In this document: positions 1 to 7,950 of the stretch, in pieces
Numbering within the stretch: position 1 is the stretch's first letter
Layout: the number at the start of each line of letters is the position of its first letter
NCBI GenBank assembly: GCA_012839205.1
Contig: DUNT01000122.1
Location: 1 to 42,363, forward strand
Reading direction: 5' to 3'
DNA from: Clostridiaceae bacterium
GTDB taxonomy: Bacteria; Bacillota; Clostridia; DSM-8532
DNA: 42,363 nucleotides
Translations under genes and position numbers: made by a program
The notes under the pieces: generated by a model
What the model was told of the DNA's origin: nothing
The model's database searches: none
Seen by the model: the letters and a program-made list of their open reading frames with translations, nothing else

Positions 1-25
1 ACTACGTTTGATGGTATAATAGTCA

Positions 26-107
26 TGAGACTTGAACGCTCCTTTCTGGGAGGTAATGTGTTTTTTGGTGATTCCATTATACCAGAGGCGTTTCAGGTCT
101 CATTTTT
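26..107. terminator. Imperfect long hairpin followed by a T-run, possible terminator of an upstream gene
   Basis: The arms TGAGACTTGAACGC (26-39) and GCGTTTCAGGTCTCA (88-102) pair with one bulge. Inside them lies an interrupted centre, and a run of five T follows at 103-107. This fits a factor-independent terminator for a gene left of the window, but the loop is long, so a small inserted palindrome is the alternative. Confidence 0.35.
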
Positions 108-152
108 ATTATTAAGTTAACAGAACAAAAATAAATTTTAGGAGGTAGAATC

Positions 153-1073
153 ATGTTGGAATATGTAATTCCCGCGTTAATTGCACTTGTAGTAATAATT
201 GTAATCAGAAACATCAAAATCGTACCCCAGGCTCAAGCTTTTATAGTAGAAAGATTGGGTGCATATAAGGAAACCTGGGAAGTTGGGCTCCATTTTAAGG
301 TTCCATTGATTGACAGAATAGCTAACCGTGTTTCAATTAAAGAAAGAGTGCTGGATTTCCCGCCTCAACCGGTTATCACCAAGGATAATGTCACCATGCA
401 GATTGATACTGTGGTGTTTTATACCATTACTGACCCTAGACTCTTTACTTATGGAGTAGAGCGGCCTATCATGGCCATCGAAAACCTTACAGCAACGACC
501 CTGCGTAATATTATTGGTGATTTGGAACTGGACGAGACATTGACTTCCCGGGATACTATCAATAGTCAGATGCGCATCATTCTTGACGAAGCAACTGATC
601 CATGGGGAATAAAGATTAACCGCGTAGAGGTTAAGAATATTATTCCACCGACAGACATTCAGAATGCCATGGAAAAACAGATGAGGGCAGAACGCGAAAG
701 ACGTGAGGCCATCCTTAGAGCAGAAGGCGAAAAGACATCAAGTATTCTGGTGGCTGAAGGAAAGAAACAGTCCCTCATTCTTGAGGCCGAAGCTGAAAAG
801 GCAGCTGCCATTTTACGGGCTGAGGCAACTAAGGAAGCCACAATACGTGAAGCCGAAGGACAGGCAGAGGCAATTCTGAAGGTACAACAAGCTACCGCTC
901 AGGGCCTGAGAATGATTAAAGAGCAGGAATTAAGCAGTGAAGTTATTGCTATAAGAAGTTTGGAAGCTTTTGAAAAAGCTGCCGATGGAAAAGCTACAAA
1001 GATTATTATTCCGTCTGAAATTCAGAATATGGCGTCATTGGTAACATCAATAAAAGAGTTGTCAGACGATTAA
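153..1073 (+). CDS. SPFH/band 7 (stomatin/prohibitin-like) membrane protein
   Basis: This 306-residue protein has one N-terminal membrane segment (about residues 3-20), then a band-7/SPFH domain (about 25-190, with VPQAQAFIVERLGAYKETW and VLDFPPQPVITKDNVTMQIDT). A long Ala/Glu-rich coiled coil follows (about 165-250, many EAE and AEA units). Members of this QmcA/stomatin-like family form oligomeric membrane scaffolds and often cooperate with NfeD-type proteins or FtsH. The ATG is preceded by AGGAGG at good spacing. The C-terminus carries no further domain. No NfeD gene is seen downstream; one could lie left of the window. The family call is firm but the cellular target is unknown. Confidence 0.92.
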   Translation: MLEYVIPALIALVVIIVIRNIKIVPQAQAFIVERLGAYKETWEVGLHFKVPLIDRIANRVSIKERVLDFPPQPVITKDNVTMQIDTVVFYTITDPRLFTYGVERPIMAIENLTATTLRNIIGDLELDETLTSRDTINSQMRIILDEATDPWGIKINRVEVKNIIPPTDIQNAMEKQMRAERERREAILRAEGEKTSSILVAEGKKQSLILEAEAEKAAAILRAEATKEATIREAEGQAEAILKVQQATAQGLRMIKEQELSSEVIAIRSLEAFEKAADGKATKIIIPSEIQNMASLVTSIKELSDD

Positions 1074-1080
1074 GAGCATA

Positions 1081-1207
1081 TGTAGAGGTGCCTGTAGAGT
1101 GGGTAAATTGTGCCGCTTAAGTGAATCCGACAGTTGGGAGATGATCACTTCTCACACCCCATCTCTCGTTTCCAGTATATTGAAATCACTCACGGCACCT
1201 TCTACAG
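1081..1207. repeat. Palindromic structured element, copy 1 of 2
   Basis: This 127-base element has ends TGTAGAGGTGCC and GGCACCTTCTACA that pair with a single bulge. Pairing continues inward with GAGTG against CACTC. A central hairpin pairs GGGAGATG with CATCTCTC. A diverged second copy lies at 7951-8070 and shares both ends and the centre. Neither copy has a good ORF or a T-run expected of a terminator. It sits just after the SPFH gene and may be transcribed with it. A non-autonomous mobile palindrome or a repeated RNA element both fit. Confidence 0.75.
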
Positions 1208-1272
1208 TTTAACTGATTCTGAACCTGTACTGTAATTCTGAACACCCTCGTGTCATTTTGACCTTCAATTCT

Positions 1273-1354
1273 CTGTCATTCTGAGCGTAGCGAAGAATCT
1301 TTTGCGGCGACATAAGAGATCCTTCACTCCACTACGTTCCGTTCAGGATGACAG
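1273..1354. repeat. Dispersed inverted repeat of the GTCATTCTGAGCG type, unit 1
   Basis: The left arm starts CTGTCATTCTGAGCGTAG and continues to GAAGAATCT. The right arm, AGATCCTTCACTCC to GTTCAGGATGACAG, is its imperfect reverse complement. Repeats with this GTCATTCTGAGCG...AGGATGAC signature are scattered in many bacterial genomes, and their mobility mechanism is not settled. Weaker fragments (ATTCTGAAC) precede it at 1210-1265. Confidence 0.8.
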
Positions 1355-1360
1355 GGAGGT

Positions 1361-1428
1361 AAAGGATCCTTCACTCCACTATGTTCGGTTCAGGATGAAA
1401 AATGTGGAGCGTCAGCGAAGGATCTTTT
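1361..1428. repeat. Dispersed inverted repeat of the GTCATTCTGAGCG type, unit 2
   Basis: This second, adjacent unit starts AAAGGATCCTTCACTCC, passes through GGTTCAGGATGA, and ends GTCAGCGAAGGATCTTTT. Its arms pair (AAAGGATCCTTC with GAAGGATCTTTT). It shares the CCTTCACTCCACTA block with unit 1, so the gap 1210-1430 looks like a small cluster of the same repeat family. It ends about 20 bases before the stop codon of the DUF3810 gene. Confidence 0.75.
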
Positions 1429-1451
1429 CCATGACTCCTCTAACCACCTGG

Positions 1452-2582
1452 TTACCGTGACATATATTCACTATAGCTGCTCTTATATTCGGCCAGGAGA
1501 AGATCAATCATTCTGCCGTAGCTTTTGACCCCATCTTCCTGGCCATTTAGCTTAAGATAAGTATCATTCATTTTATTAGCGACTTCTTTAGTGATCCCCT
1601 GAAATTGCTTCCAGTACTCTATCTGTGCTTCCAGATCCCTTAAATATCCGGGACTGTAATTACTGACTACGTCAAAATAGCGATCAGGGCTTTCGGCATA
1701 AAGCGCGTTCATAGAATACTGCAGTGCCATAACACTTCCGGAATATTTGAAATCAATATCAGGGTGTGCCGTACAAGCCTTATATGCTATGAAATTTGCC
1801 TCATCTTCACGGGCAAAACCCCTTTGATGAGCCATTTCATGCATCACAGTTGAAGCAAGAGTCATTTCGGGGATATCAATATCAATATTCGCCTCACCTG
1901 TAAGGCAGGAATAAATACCTATTATATTTGAATGTGACATAAGCCTGGAAAGCAAAACAGGCTTTGGAGGACCATACTTTCCGCCTAAGAACGGATAGTC
2001 CTGCTCAAGGACTTCATATCCTTTATAAGCCCGTTTCAGAACAGATTTATATCCTCCTTCAACAAGCATAATTCCATCTTCATTTTCAGAAACATGTTCT
2101 CTTAATTCATTGGTTTCATCAACAAGCCAACGGCACAGGGCTTCCAAATCATCTACCGAAGAGTCCTGAATATTAATATTTGCAAGCTCTGAATAAGGCA
2201 ACCGCTCGTAATTAATATTCCACACCATCATCTGGACAAAAAACCACAGGGAACCTATCAGCACCATATTGGCAAGAAACTGCAATAGCAATTTACCTTC
2301 GCCTTTGACAATGACCTTTATAATAAGATATACAAACCGTATCGGAATATATACTACAAGTATTATAAGGGCAATTTCTGCAACCGAAAACGGAAATAAC
2401 CCCGTTAATATGCTTACAGGCTGCATAATAAATTTATAGATGCCTCTTGAATAAACTTTTTCAGTGAATAAGGGGTTATTAGCCATTACCAGTTTTATAA
2501 GCATGGCTAAAGGTATAAGTATAACAGATAAAAATTTATATTTTAGATTTCTTTTTTTGTCAGCTGATTTTTTGATATGCAT
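1452..2582 (-). CDS. DUF3810 membrane protein with HExxH zinc-protease-like motif
   Basis: This 376-residue protein has three hydrophobic segments in the first 125 residues (about 17-33, 55-90 and 98-120). A soluble domain follows and carries HEMAHQRGF at residues 248-256, then REDEANF (258-264). HExxH plus a downstream Glu is the usual zinc ligand set of gluzincin-type peptidases. The arrangement matches the DUF3810 family, whose substrate is unknown. The ATG is chosen because AGGTAAGG lies just upstream. The gene stands alone, converging on the repeat cluster. Protease activity is inferred from the motif only. Confidence 0.85.
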   Translation of the reverse strand: MHIKKSADKKRNLKYKFLSVILIPLAMLIKLVMANNPLFTEKVYSRGIYKFIMQPVSILTGLFPFSVAEIALIILVVYIPIRFVYLIIKVIVKGEGKLLLQFLANMVLIGSLWFFVQMMVWNINYERLPYSELANINIQDSSVDDLEALCRWLVDETNELREHVSENEDGIMLVEGGYKSVLKRAYKGYEVLEQDYPFLGGKYGPPKPVLLSRLMSHSNIIGIYSCLTGEANIDIDIPEMTLASTVMHEMAHQRGFAREDEANFIAYKACTAHPDIDFKYSGSVMALQYSMNALYAESPDRYFDVVSNYSPGYLRDLEAQIEYWKQFQGITKEVANKMNDTYLKLNGQEDGVKSYGRMIDLLLAEYKSSYSEYMSR

Positions 2583-2747
2583 AAATACCTTACCTAAAAA
2601 TTATGTAAAATTTATTATATATTATGTTCTTATATTTTATCATTAAATTTCAGCATAAAGAATAAAAATAACAGGCGCAATATTTCCGTGAATTATGTAT
2701 AATATGTCTTGAGTGGAAAAAAATCTATATTATCGGGAGGCGTTATT

Positions 2748-3131
2748 ATGATTGAGAATGTCAGTAACGAACTAAAAACTTATTTTGAGGGCAAACCTAT
2801 ACTATCTTCCTTATTAGCTTTTGATATGTACATACTTTTAGGATGTAGTGCCTTAAGATTTCTTGATATTTTTGTATATCTTGGTGGCATCATAAGCGGA
2901 CTTTTATTTTATGTGTTTATACTTGGGATTCTGTTATGTATTACAAAAAAGAATTTCTTTGCGCTGACTATTGGGTTGGGTGTCGAAGCACTGATTAATC
3001 TTATTTATCTAATCAAGTATATGACTGCTACTTATGCATTCTTTAGTTGGTCTTCACTTTTTGGCCTGATTATTTACGGCTTTTTTGCATATATGGCATT
3101 TAAGAAGTATTCAGCAAAAACCGGTGCATAA
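2748..3131 (+). CDS. Small multi-pass membrane protein, unknown function
   Basis: This 127-residue protein starts at the ATG preceded by CGGGAGGCG, not at a TTG further upstream that has no ribosome site. After a hydrophilic N-terminus (about 20 residues) it has three or four hydrophobic stretches, roughly 24-45, 50-70, 72-90 and 98-118. It ends with a short Lys-rich tail. I recognise no conserved motif. It is transcribed away from the DUF3810 gene and is probably monocistronic. Confidence 0.75.
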   Translation: MIENVSNELKTYFEGKPILSSLLAFDMYILLGCSALRFLDIFVYLGGIISGLLFYVFILGILLCITKKNFFALTIGLGVEALINLIYLIKYMTATYAFFSWSSLFGLIIYGFFAYMAFKKYSAKTGA

Positions 3132-3388
3132 AGTTGATATAAAGGGCAAAACATCTTGTCCCAGACACCATTGAATGGTATTATGTGGACGGGTAAATGT
3201 TGTGCCATGATTGACAAAGTATTCAGGGATATAAGCGGAGCGGCTAAATAAATACAAAACAATATCGTAGGGGCAAGTTACCTGTTTCTTGTCCCTAGTT
3301 TTGTCTTTAAGATTACAACTAAGCATTGTTGGATTACATACACGAATATACCAAATCAGAAAAAACTAATATACAAAGGAGAACCAAG

Positions 3389-3970
3389 ATGATTTCTAAA
3401 CTCAAACGAAAAACAGCTCTGATAACAGTTATTATGATTTTATTCGCGATTTTGACGGGCTGCGCAGCTCTTACAAAACCCATTGACCAAACCAGCGCAG
3501 GTAATCAAGAACTGTCACCTGAACAGGATGTAACTTTGATGCCTCCAGAAGAAGACGCGGCCAAAAAAGTATCTGATATATCTAATAATGACTCACAAGT
3601 TGAAGATGAGGATATCGTACCTGAAGATCAGGCCATTGAAGAAAAGATTGAGTTTTATCTTGATAAACTAAAAGACAGGAAGTATACCAGTACCTATAAC
3701 GAAGGGTACATTTGGTATACTGCGGCTGAAGAGCTTGGTAAAATTGGAAAACCAGCTATCCCCGGACTTATTGAAAAACTTCAAACACAAGATGATTATG
3801 AACGGGCATTAGCGCTTTACGGGCTTTTACTGGCAACACAGGATGATAATGTTAAGTCGTTTACAAGTGGAGAGTATATTAATGTCAATTTAGACTTTAA
3901 CAAGGAAACTCATCCTGAAATGGTCAAGACGGCAATGGCATGGTGGGATAAATACAAGGATAATTTTTAA
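3389..3970 (+). CDS. Lipoprotein with HEAT-repeat-like C-terminal segment
   Basis: This 193-residue product has a lipoprotein signal peptide: Lys/Arg-rich start, hydrophobic core and lipobox LTGC with the lipidated Cys at 25. A Glu/Asp-rich linker (about 30-90) follows. The C-terminal half contains a helical unit resembling a HEAT repeat (EELGKIGKPAIPGLIEKLQ), also seen in scaffold proteins. The ATG with AAAGGAG upstream is preferred over an in-frame TTG 63 bases earlier. It should sit on the outer face of the membrane. Function unknown. Confidence 0.8.
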   Translation: MISKLKRKTALITVIMILFAILTGCAALTKPIDQTSAGNQELSPEQDVTLMPPEEDAAKKVSDISNNDSQVEDEDIVPEDQAIEEKIEFYLDKLKDRKYTSTYNEGYIWYTAAEELGKIGKPAIPGLIEKLQTQDDYERALALYGLLLATQDDNVKSFTSGEYINVNLDFNKETHPEMVKTAMAWWDKYKDNF

Positions 3971-4036
3971 TAAAAAGGGGCTTGTGATTTTCCTCGATAT
4001 GCATTATAATAAGATTTCGGACGAAGGCTTAAGATA

Positions 4037-4065
4037 TTGACACTTAGCATGAGTAGCATTATCTG
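4037..4065 (+). promoter_or_regulatory. Probable promoter of tRNA-Pro
   Basis: A perfect -35 TTGACA (4037-4042) is followed after 17 bases by TATCTG (4060-4065), about 43 bases before the tRNA. The -10 box is imperfect. Confidence 0.5.
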
Positions 4066-4108
4066 CTGGTGGAATCGAAGATTTCTTACCGATGTCTATG
4101 TATGCTGT

Positions 4109-4186
4109 CGGGGTGTAGCTCAGGTGGATTAGAGTGCTTGCTTGGGGTGCAAGAGGTCGCACGTTCAAGTCGTGTCACTCCGACCA
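4109..4186 (+). tRNA. tRNA-Pro (anticodon GGG)
   Basis: The acceptor arms CGGGGTG and CACTCCG pair with one G-T. The anticodon stem CTTGC/GCAAG closes the seven-base loop TTGGGGT, giving anticodon GGG. The T-arm contains GTTCAAGTC, and CCA is encoded at the 3' end. A strong terminator follows within ten bases, so the gene is probably transcribed alone. Confidence 0.93.
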
Positions 4187-4190
4187 GGAG

Positions 4191-4228
4191 GAATCGTTGA
4201 AAGATAATTTCAACGATTCTTTATTTTT
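4191..4228 (+). terminator. Terminator of tRNA-Pro
   Basis: The 12-bp perfect stem GAATCGTTGAAA/TTTCAACGATTC with a five-base loop is followed by TTTATTTTTA. Confidence 0.9.
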
Positions 4229-4354
4229 ATTCAAATCGCCATATATTTATTGTTCGGTTTAATTATATTATGTATGCTGTCGGTTTTATTTTTTATAAAA
4301 ATATCTTTCATAATATTACACGGAAGAAGGCAGCAATAAAGCAGCAAAATAGAT

Positions 4355-4395
4355 AATAAGAAGCTGGTTACGGTTATTACCGCTACCTGCTTTTT
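4355..4395 (-). terminator. Probable terminator after araD
   Basis: On the minus strand GCAGGTAGCGGT pairs imperfectly with ACCGTAACCAGC around an AATA loop, 20-60 bases after the araD stop. A CTTCTTATTATC tract follows. The plus-strand reading ends in GCTTTTTC, so it could act in both directions. The stretch between 4229 and 4354 holds no gene that I can see. Confidence 0.5.
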
Positions 4396-4415
4396 CGTAT
4401 TTAATGACAATGATC

Positions 4416-5114
4416 TTATTTTTGTCCGTAATATGCGTTAGTTCCGTGTTTTCTCATAAAATGTTTATTTAGTATATAATCGGATGCGGGTTCAGCATTT
4501 CCGCTTGACAGCATAAGGGTGTTAAAAGCCATTTTAGCCACCTCTTCCAGGACTACTGCGTTATGAACGGCGTTATCAGGGCTTTTGCCCCAGCTGAAAG
4601 GCCCATGATCCTCCACAAGAGCACCGGGAACATAAATAGGATTCAATTCCTTAAATGCCTCTACTATTACATGCCCTGTATTTTCTTCATAATTACCTTC
4701 GACTTCTTCCTTAGTCATCTTTCTGGTGCAAGGAATGGAGCCGTAAAAATAATCGGCATGTGTAGTCCCAAAACAGGGGATAGATCTGCCGGCCTGAGCC
4801 CAGCTGGTAGCCCAGCTTGAATGTGTATGAACTATACCGTTTATTTCCTTGAAACTGCGGTAGAGAACAAGATGAGTGGCTGTGTCGGATGATGGGTTTA
4901 AATCTCCCTCAACCTTGTTTCCCTCCAGGTCAAGGACCACAAGATGTTCCACTTTAAGCTCATCGTAGGGAACACCGCTTGGTTTTATTACTACCAGGCC
5001 TTTGTCACGATCAATCCCGCTTACATTTCCCCATGTAAACGTAACGAGTCCATAACGGGGAAGGTCAAGGTTGGCTTTTAATACCTCTTCTTTTAAAGCC
5101 TTTAACATATTCAC
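4416..5114 (-). CDS. araD: L-ribulose-5-phosphate 4-epimerase
   Basis: This 232-residue enzyme interconverts L-ribulose 5-phosphate and D-xylulose 5-phosphate, the last step of bacterial L-arabinose catabolism. It is a class II aldolase-like zinc protein. The segment with [20 protein letters not shown] (about residues 95-114) supplies the two metal-binding His, and a later [11 protein letters not shown] segment (about 167-177) supplies the third. Length is normal for AraD. It starts 25 bases after the araR stop codon on the same strand with a GGAGGATG site, so the two are probably one operon (araR-araD). Confidence 0.95.
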   Translation of the reverse strand: MNMLKALKEEVLKANLDLPRYGLVTFTWGNVSGIDRDKGLVVIKPSGVPYDELKVEHLVVLDLEGNKVEGDLNPSSDTATHLVLYRSFKEINGIVHTHSSWATSWAQAGRSIPCFGTTHADYFYGSIPCTRKMTKEEVEGNYEENTGHVIVEAFKELNPIYVPGALVEDHGPFSWGKSPDNAVHNAVVLEEVAKMAFNTLMLSSGNAEPASDYILNKHFMRKHGTNAYYGQK

Positions 5115-5139
5115 ATCCTCCTGTACACAATTATCAAAA

Positions 5140-6234
5140 TTATTCTTTATTTCGATTTATACATGAATCTCCCGCAACCAGTTCCGGCATAAAAACCTTT
5201 TCCCGGGGGTTATTAAGATAGTCAGAATCTTCAAGAAGCTCAAGTAATAACTCTGCTGCGGTTTCCCCGAGTTTTTCCTTCGGATGAACAACAGTTGTAA
5301 GCCGCACCGGGCAGCTGGAGGCAATATGTGAATCATCAAAACCAGTAATACTAATATCATCAGGAACCTTAAGCCCCTGTTCAATAAGAGTCTGATATAT
5401 ACTAAATGCAATTTCGTCATTATAGCATGCAATAGAATCCAAGGTCAGTCCCATGCCAATCAAATTTCTGATTTCTGAAGATGGTTTGATTTTCCGATCC
5501 TCAGTGTGAAACCATATAACTTTCCTGGAATCGTAGGGCATTCCAGCTTCAGAGAGAGCCTTTACGTAACCATGATGGCGATTTATACCCTGCATATCGT
5601 CAGCTTTGAAAATACCGGCAATGTTTTTATGTCCCAGTTTAAGCAAATGACTGACAGCAAGGTACATACCATGAGCATCATCCAATATAACCTGTGATTT
5701 ACCTTTAAGATGCTGATAGCAGCCGTGAATAAATATATATGGGATATGCTGGATGTCCAGGGCCTTGTAGTAATCAGCGTTGTTTGAATATAGTGCGCTT
5801 TTTGTGGGTTCAATAATCAATCCCTCAAGATCTTTGCTCAACACCTCTTCAAGATACATAGTTTCTTTGGCCACATTGTTGTCAGTGTTTTTGAGCATTA
5901 TGCTGTATCCCCTTTGAGATAAAACAGTATCAATTCCCTGAATAACACGGGGAAAGATATAATCTGAAATGTAGGTGGTCAGCACTCCGATATTGCGGGA
6001 TTTTGCTCTGTTGATGCTTCTGTCCTTCACATACGTTCCCCGACCATGTTCGGTAAAAAGGTAACCTTCAGCTACCAATAAAGAGATAGCTTTTCTGACA
6101 GTATGTCTACTGACGGAAAAATCATCACAGAGCTCATTTTCCGAAGGTATGCGTTCTCCGGCTTTCATTCGGCCCATTATTATCTGCTGTTTAAGATAAT
6201 TCTTAAGTGCTGCATATTTTGTTTGTTCGTTCAC
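5140..6234 (-). CDS. araR: Arabinose-operon repressor, GntR-type N-domain with LacI-type sensor
   Basis: This 364-residue regulator has a GntR-like winged helix (about 1-70: [30 protein letters not shown]) joined to a periplasmic-binding/LacI-like sensor domain (about 80-360: [33 protein letters not shown]). This is the AraR architecture, and its length is close to that of Bacillus AraR. I start it at a GTG preceded by AAGGAG. The longer frame would run through an AraR-like operator and the promoter. AraR represses ara genes until L-arabinose binds. Operators beside its own and the araA promoter suggest autoregulation. Confidence 0.92.
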   Translation of the reverse strand: MNEQTKYAALKNYLKQQIIMGRMKAGERIPSENELCDDFSVSRHTVRKAISLLVAEGYLFTEHGRGTYVKDRSINRAKSRNIGVLTTYISDYIFPRVIQGIDTVLSQRGYSIMLKNTDNNVAKETMYLEEVLSKDLEGLIIEPTKSALYSNNADYYKALDIQHIPYIFIHGCYQHLKGKSQVILDDAHGMYLAVSHLLKLGHKNIAGIFKADDMQGINRHHGYVKALSEAGMPYDSRKVIWFHTEDRKIKPSSEIRNLIGMGLTLDSIACYNDEIAFSIYQTLIEQGLKVPDDISITGFDDSHIASSCPVRLTTVVHPKEKLGETAAELLLELLEDSDYLNNPREKVFMPELVAGDSCINRNKE

Positions 6235-6253
6235 ATGAATACTCCTTGTTGAA

Positions 6254-6267
6254 CTTGTACGTACATC
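6254..6267. promoter_or_regulatory. AraR operator in front of araR
   Basis: CTTGTACGTACATC has the palindromic core TGTACGTACA (6256-6265), as in known AraR boxes. It lies directly downstream of the araR -10 box and upstream of its GTG start, a position where a bound repressor would block transcription. Confidence 0.8.
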
Positions 6268-6273
6268 ATTTAT

Positions 6274-6302
6274 ATTATATACAACAGTTAGTGTTTTTAC
6301 AA
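6274..6302 (-). promoter_or_regulatory. araR-araD promoter
   Basis: Read on the minus strand, TTGTAA and a perfect TATAAT are separated by 17 bases. The transcript would start near 6267, inside the operator. Confidence 0.75.
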
Positions 6303-6335
6303 GCATAAATGCTTTATTGAACGTTATGTTTTGTA

Positions 6336-6364
6336 TTGCAAACTAGAAATATATGGTTTATAAT
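6336..6364 (+). promoter_or_regulatory. araA promoter
   Basis: TTGCAA (6336-6341) and TATAAT (6359-6364) are separated by 17 bases. They lie back to back with the araR promoter. Confidence 0.8.
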
Positions 6365-6377
6365 AATTATAATACTA

Positions 6378-6391
6378 CTTGTACGCACATC
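6378..6391. promoter_or_regulatory. AraR operator in front of araA
   Basis: CTTGTACGCACATC differs by one base from the araR-side box. It lies just after the araA -10 box. The two boxes are 124 bases apart, a spacing at which DNA looping between bound repressors is conceivable (inference). Confidence 0.75.
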
Positions 6392-6416
6392 TAAAACTTA
6401 ATAGGAGGAGTCAGTT

Positions 6417-7898
6417 ATGCCAAGTTTAAAAAACTATGAATTCTGGTTTGTTACCGGAAGCCAATTCCTTTATGGTGAGGAACCTCTGAGACAAGTCGCA
6501 GAACACTCAAAAATCATAGCAGAAAATCTTAGTAAAAAGACACCCTATTCAATTAAATTTAAACCTGTAGTAAAAACCCCCGAAGAAATTTACCAACTAG
6601 CTGTTGACGCTAATTCAGATGAAACATGTGCAGGTATAATTACCTGGATGCATACCTTTTCACCTGCAAAAATGTGGATTAAAGGTTTAATGTCTCTTCA
6701 AAAGCCAATGTTACATCTACACACCCAGTTTAACCGGGATATACCCTGGGACAGCATTGATATGGATTTCATGAACCTGAATCAATCTGCCCATGGAGAC
6801 CGGGAATTTGGATTCATAGGAGCAAGGCTCAGAATGACCCGTAAGGTCATTGCTGGACATTGGGAGGATGAAAAGGTCGTTGACAGAATAGGCCGCTGGA
6901 TGCGCTCTGCTGTTGCTTTCGTATACAGTAAACATATTAAGGTTTGCCGTTTCGGTGATAATATGAGAAATGTTGCGGTAACAGAAGGCGACAAGGTTGA
7001 AGCTCAGATTAAGCTGGGATGGACCATAGACGGCTATGGTATCGGTGATCTGGTCAAGATGGTAAATGAAGTATCAGAGTCAGATGTTGATAAACTAATA
7101 AAAGAATACGAAAACCAATATGATATGTCACAGGTAAAGGGTTCTGAAGAAAAAATGGAAGCTGTGAGATACCAGGCTCGCATTGAGATCGCACTAAAGA
7201 CATTCATGGCCCAAGGCAATTTTGAAGCTTTTACCACTACTTTTGAAGATCTTCATGGTTTGAAACAATTGCCGGGTCTGGCTTCTCAAAGAATAATGGA
7301 AGCAGGTTACGGGTTTGGTGCGGAAGGCGACTGGAAGACATCTGCGTTGGTGCGTCTTGTAAAGATTATGGCTGATGGAAAAGAAACCTCTTTTATGGAG
7401 GATTATACATATCACTTTGAGCCCGGGAACGAAATGAATCTAGGAGCTCATATGCTGGAAATATGCCCCACCATAGCATCCGGGAAACCAAGAATAGAGG
7501 TTCATGCTCTTGGAATCGGCGGGAAGAGCGATCCAGCAAGACTTGTGTTCGACAGTGCCGCTGGACCCGCTGTATGTGCTTCATTAATTGATCTGGGGAA
7601 TAGATTTCGTCTTGTTATCAGCGTAGTTGATGTTGTTGAGGCTGCCCATGATATGCCTAAACTGCCTGTTGCCCGCGTGCTTATGAAACCGCAGCCTTCA
7701 CTGTCAGTAGCTACGGAAGCATGGATTCATGCAGGTGGCGCACATCATACAGTATATACTCAGAACGTTACTGTAGAGCAGCTGACAGACTGGGCTGAAA
7801 TGTGCGGTATCGAATGTATTGTAATTGACAAGGATACTAAAATCAGTTCACTGCTAAAAGAACTGAGATGGAATGAAATAGCGTACAAGCTGATGTAA
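6417..7898 (+). CDS. araA: L-arabinose isomerase
   Basis: This 493-residue enzyme converts L-arabinose to L-ribulose in the cytoplasm, the first catabolic step. Characteristic stretches are FWFVTGSQFLYGEEPLRQVAEHS at the N-terminus, TWMHTFSPAKMWIKG, LHTQFNRDIPW, and MEDYTYHFEPGNEMNLGAHMLEICP near the manganese site. The C-terminal HAGGAHHTVYTQ carries further conserved His. Length is typical. AGGAGGAG precedes the ATG. It has its own promoter and AraR operator, and no ribulokinase gene follows. The palindromic element after it separates it from the next gene. Confidence 0.97.
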   Translation: MPSLKNYEFWFVTGSQFLYGEEPLRQVAEHSKIIAENLSKKTPYSIKFKPVVKTPEEIYQLAVDANSDETCAGIITWMHTFSPAKMWIKGLMSLQKPMLHLHTQFNRDIPWDSIDMDFMNLNQSAHGDREFGFIGARLRMTRKVIAGHWEDEKVVDRIGRWMRSAVAFVYSKHIKVCRFGDNMRNVAVTEGDKVEAQIKLGWTIDGYGIGDLVKMVNEVSESDVDKLIKEYENQYDMSQVKGSEEKMEAVRYQARIEIALKTFMAQGNFEAFTTTFEDLHGLKQLPGLASQRIMEAGYGFGAEGDWKTSALVRLVKIMADGKETSFMEDYTYHFEPGNEMNLGAHMLEICPTIASGKPRIEVHALGIGGKSDPARLVFDSAAGPAVCASLIDLGNRFRLVISVVDVVEAAHDMPKLPVARVLMKPQPSLSVATEAWIHAGGAHHTVYTQNVTVEQLTDWAEMCGIECIVIDKDTKISSLLKELRWNEIAYKLM

Positions 7899-7950
7899 AC
7901 ACACTTTATTTGTCGCTGCGGGATGTACTAATCAGATTATCTAATTAAGC

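Noticed and set aside
1081-1207. Palindromic element considered as a plain terminator or a known riboswitch
   Set aside because: There is no T-run after the outer stem, and the gene downstream lies on the other strand. The core does not match riboswitch classes I know.
1210-1430. Repeats considered as a CRISPR array
   Set aside because: Units are inverted, unequal and without regular spacers, and there are no cas genes.
4097-4283. 15-bp direct repeats considered as att sites of an integrated element
   Set aside because: Only 172 bases separate them, there is no integrase, and the repeat covers the tRNA 5' end rather than the 3' end.
6235-6306. 24-residue N-terminal extension of AraR from an ATG at 6306
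   Set aside because: It would place the AraR operator and promoter inside the coding region; the GTG with AAGGAG restores the normal AraR length.
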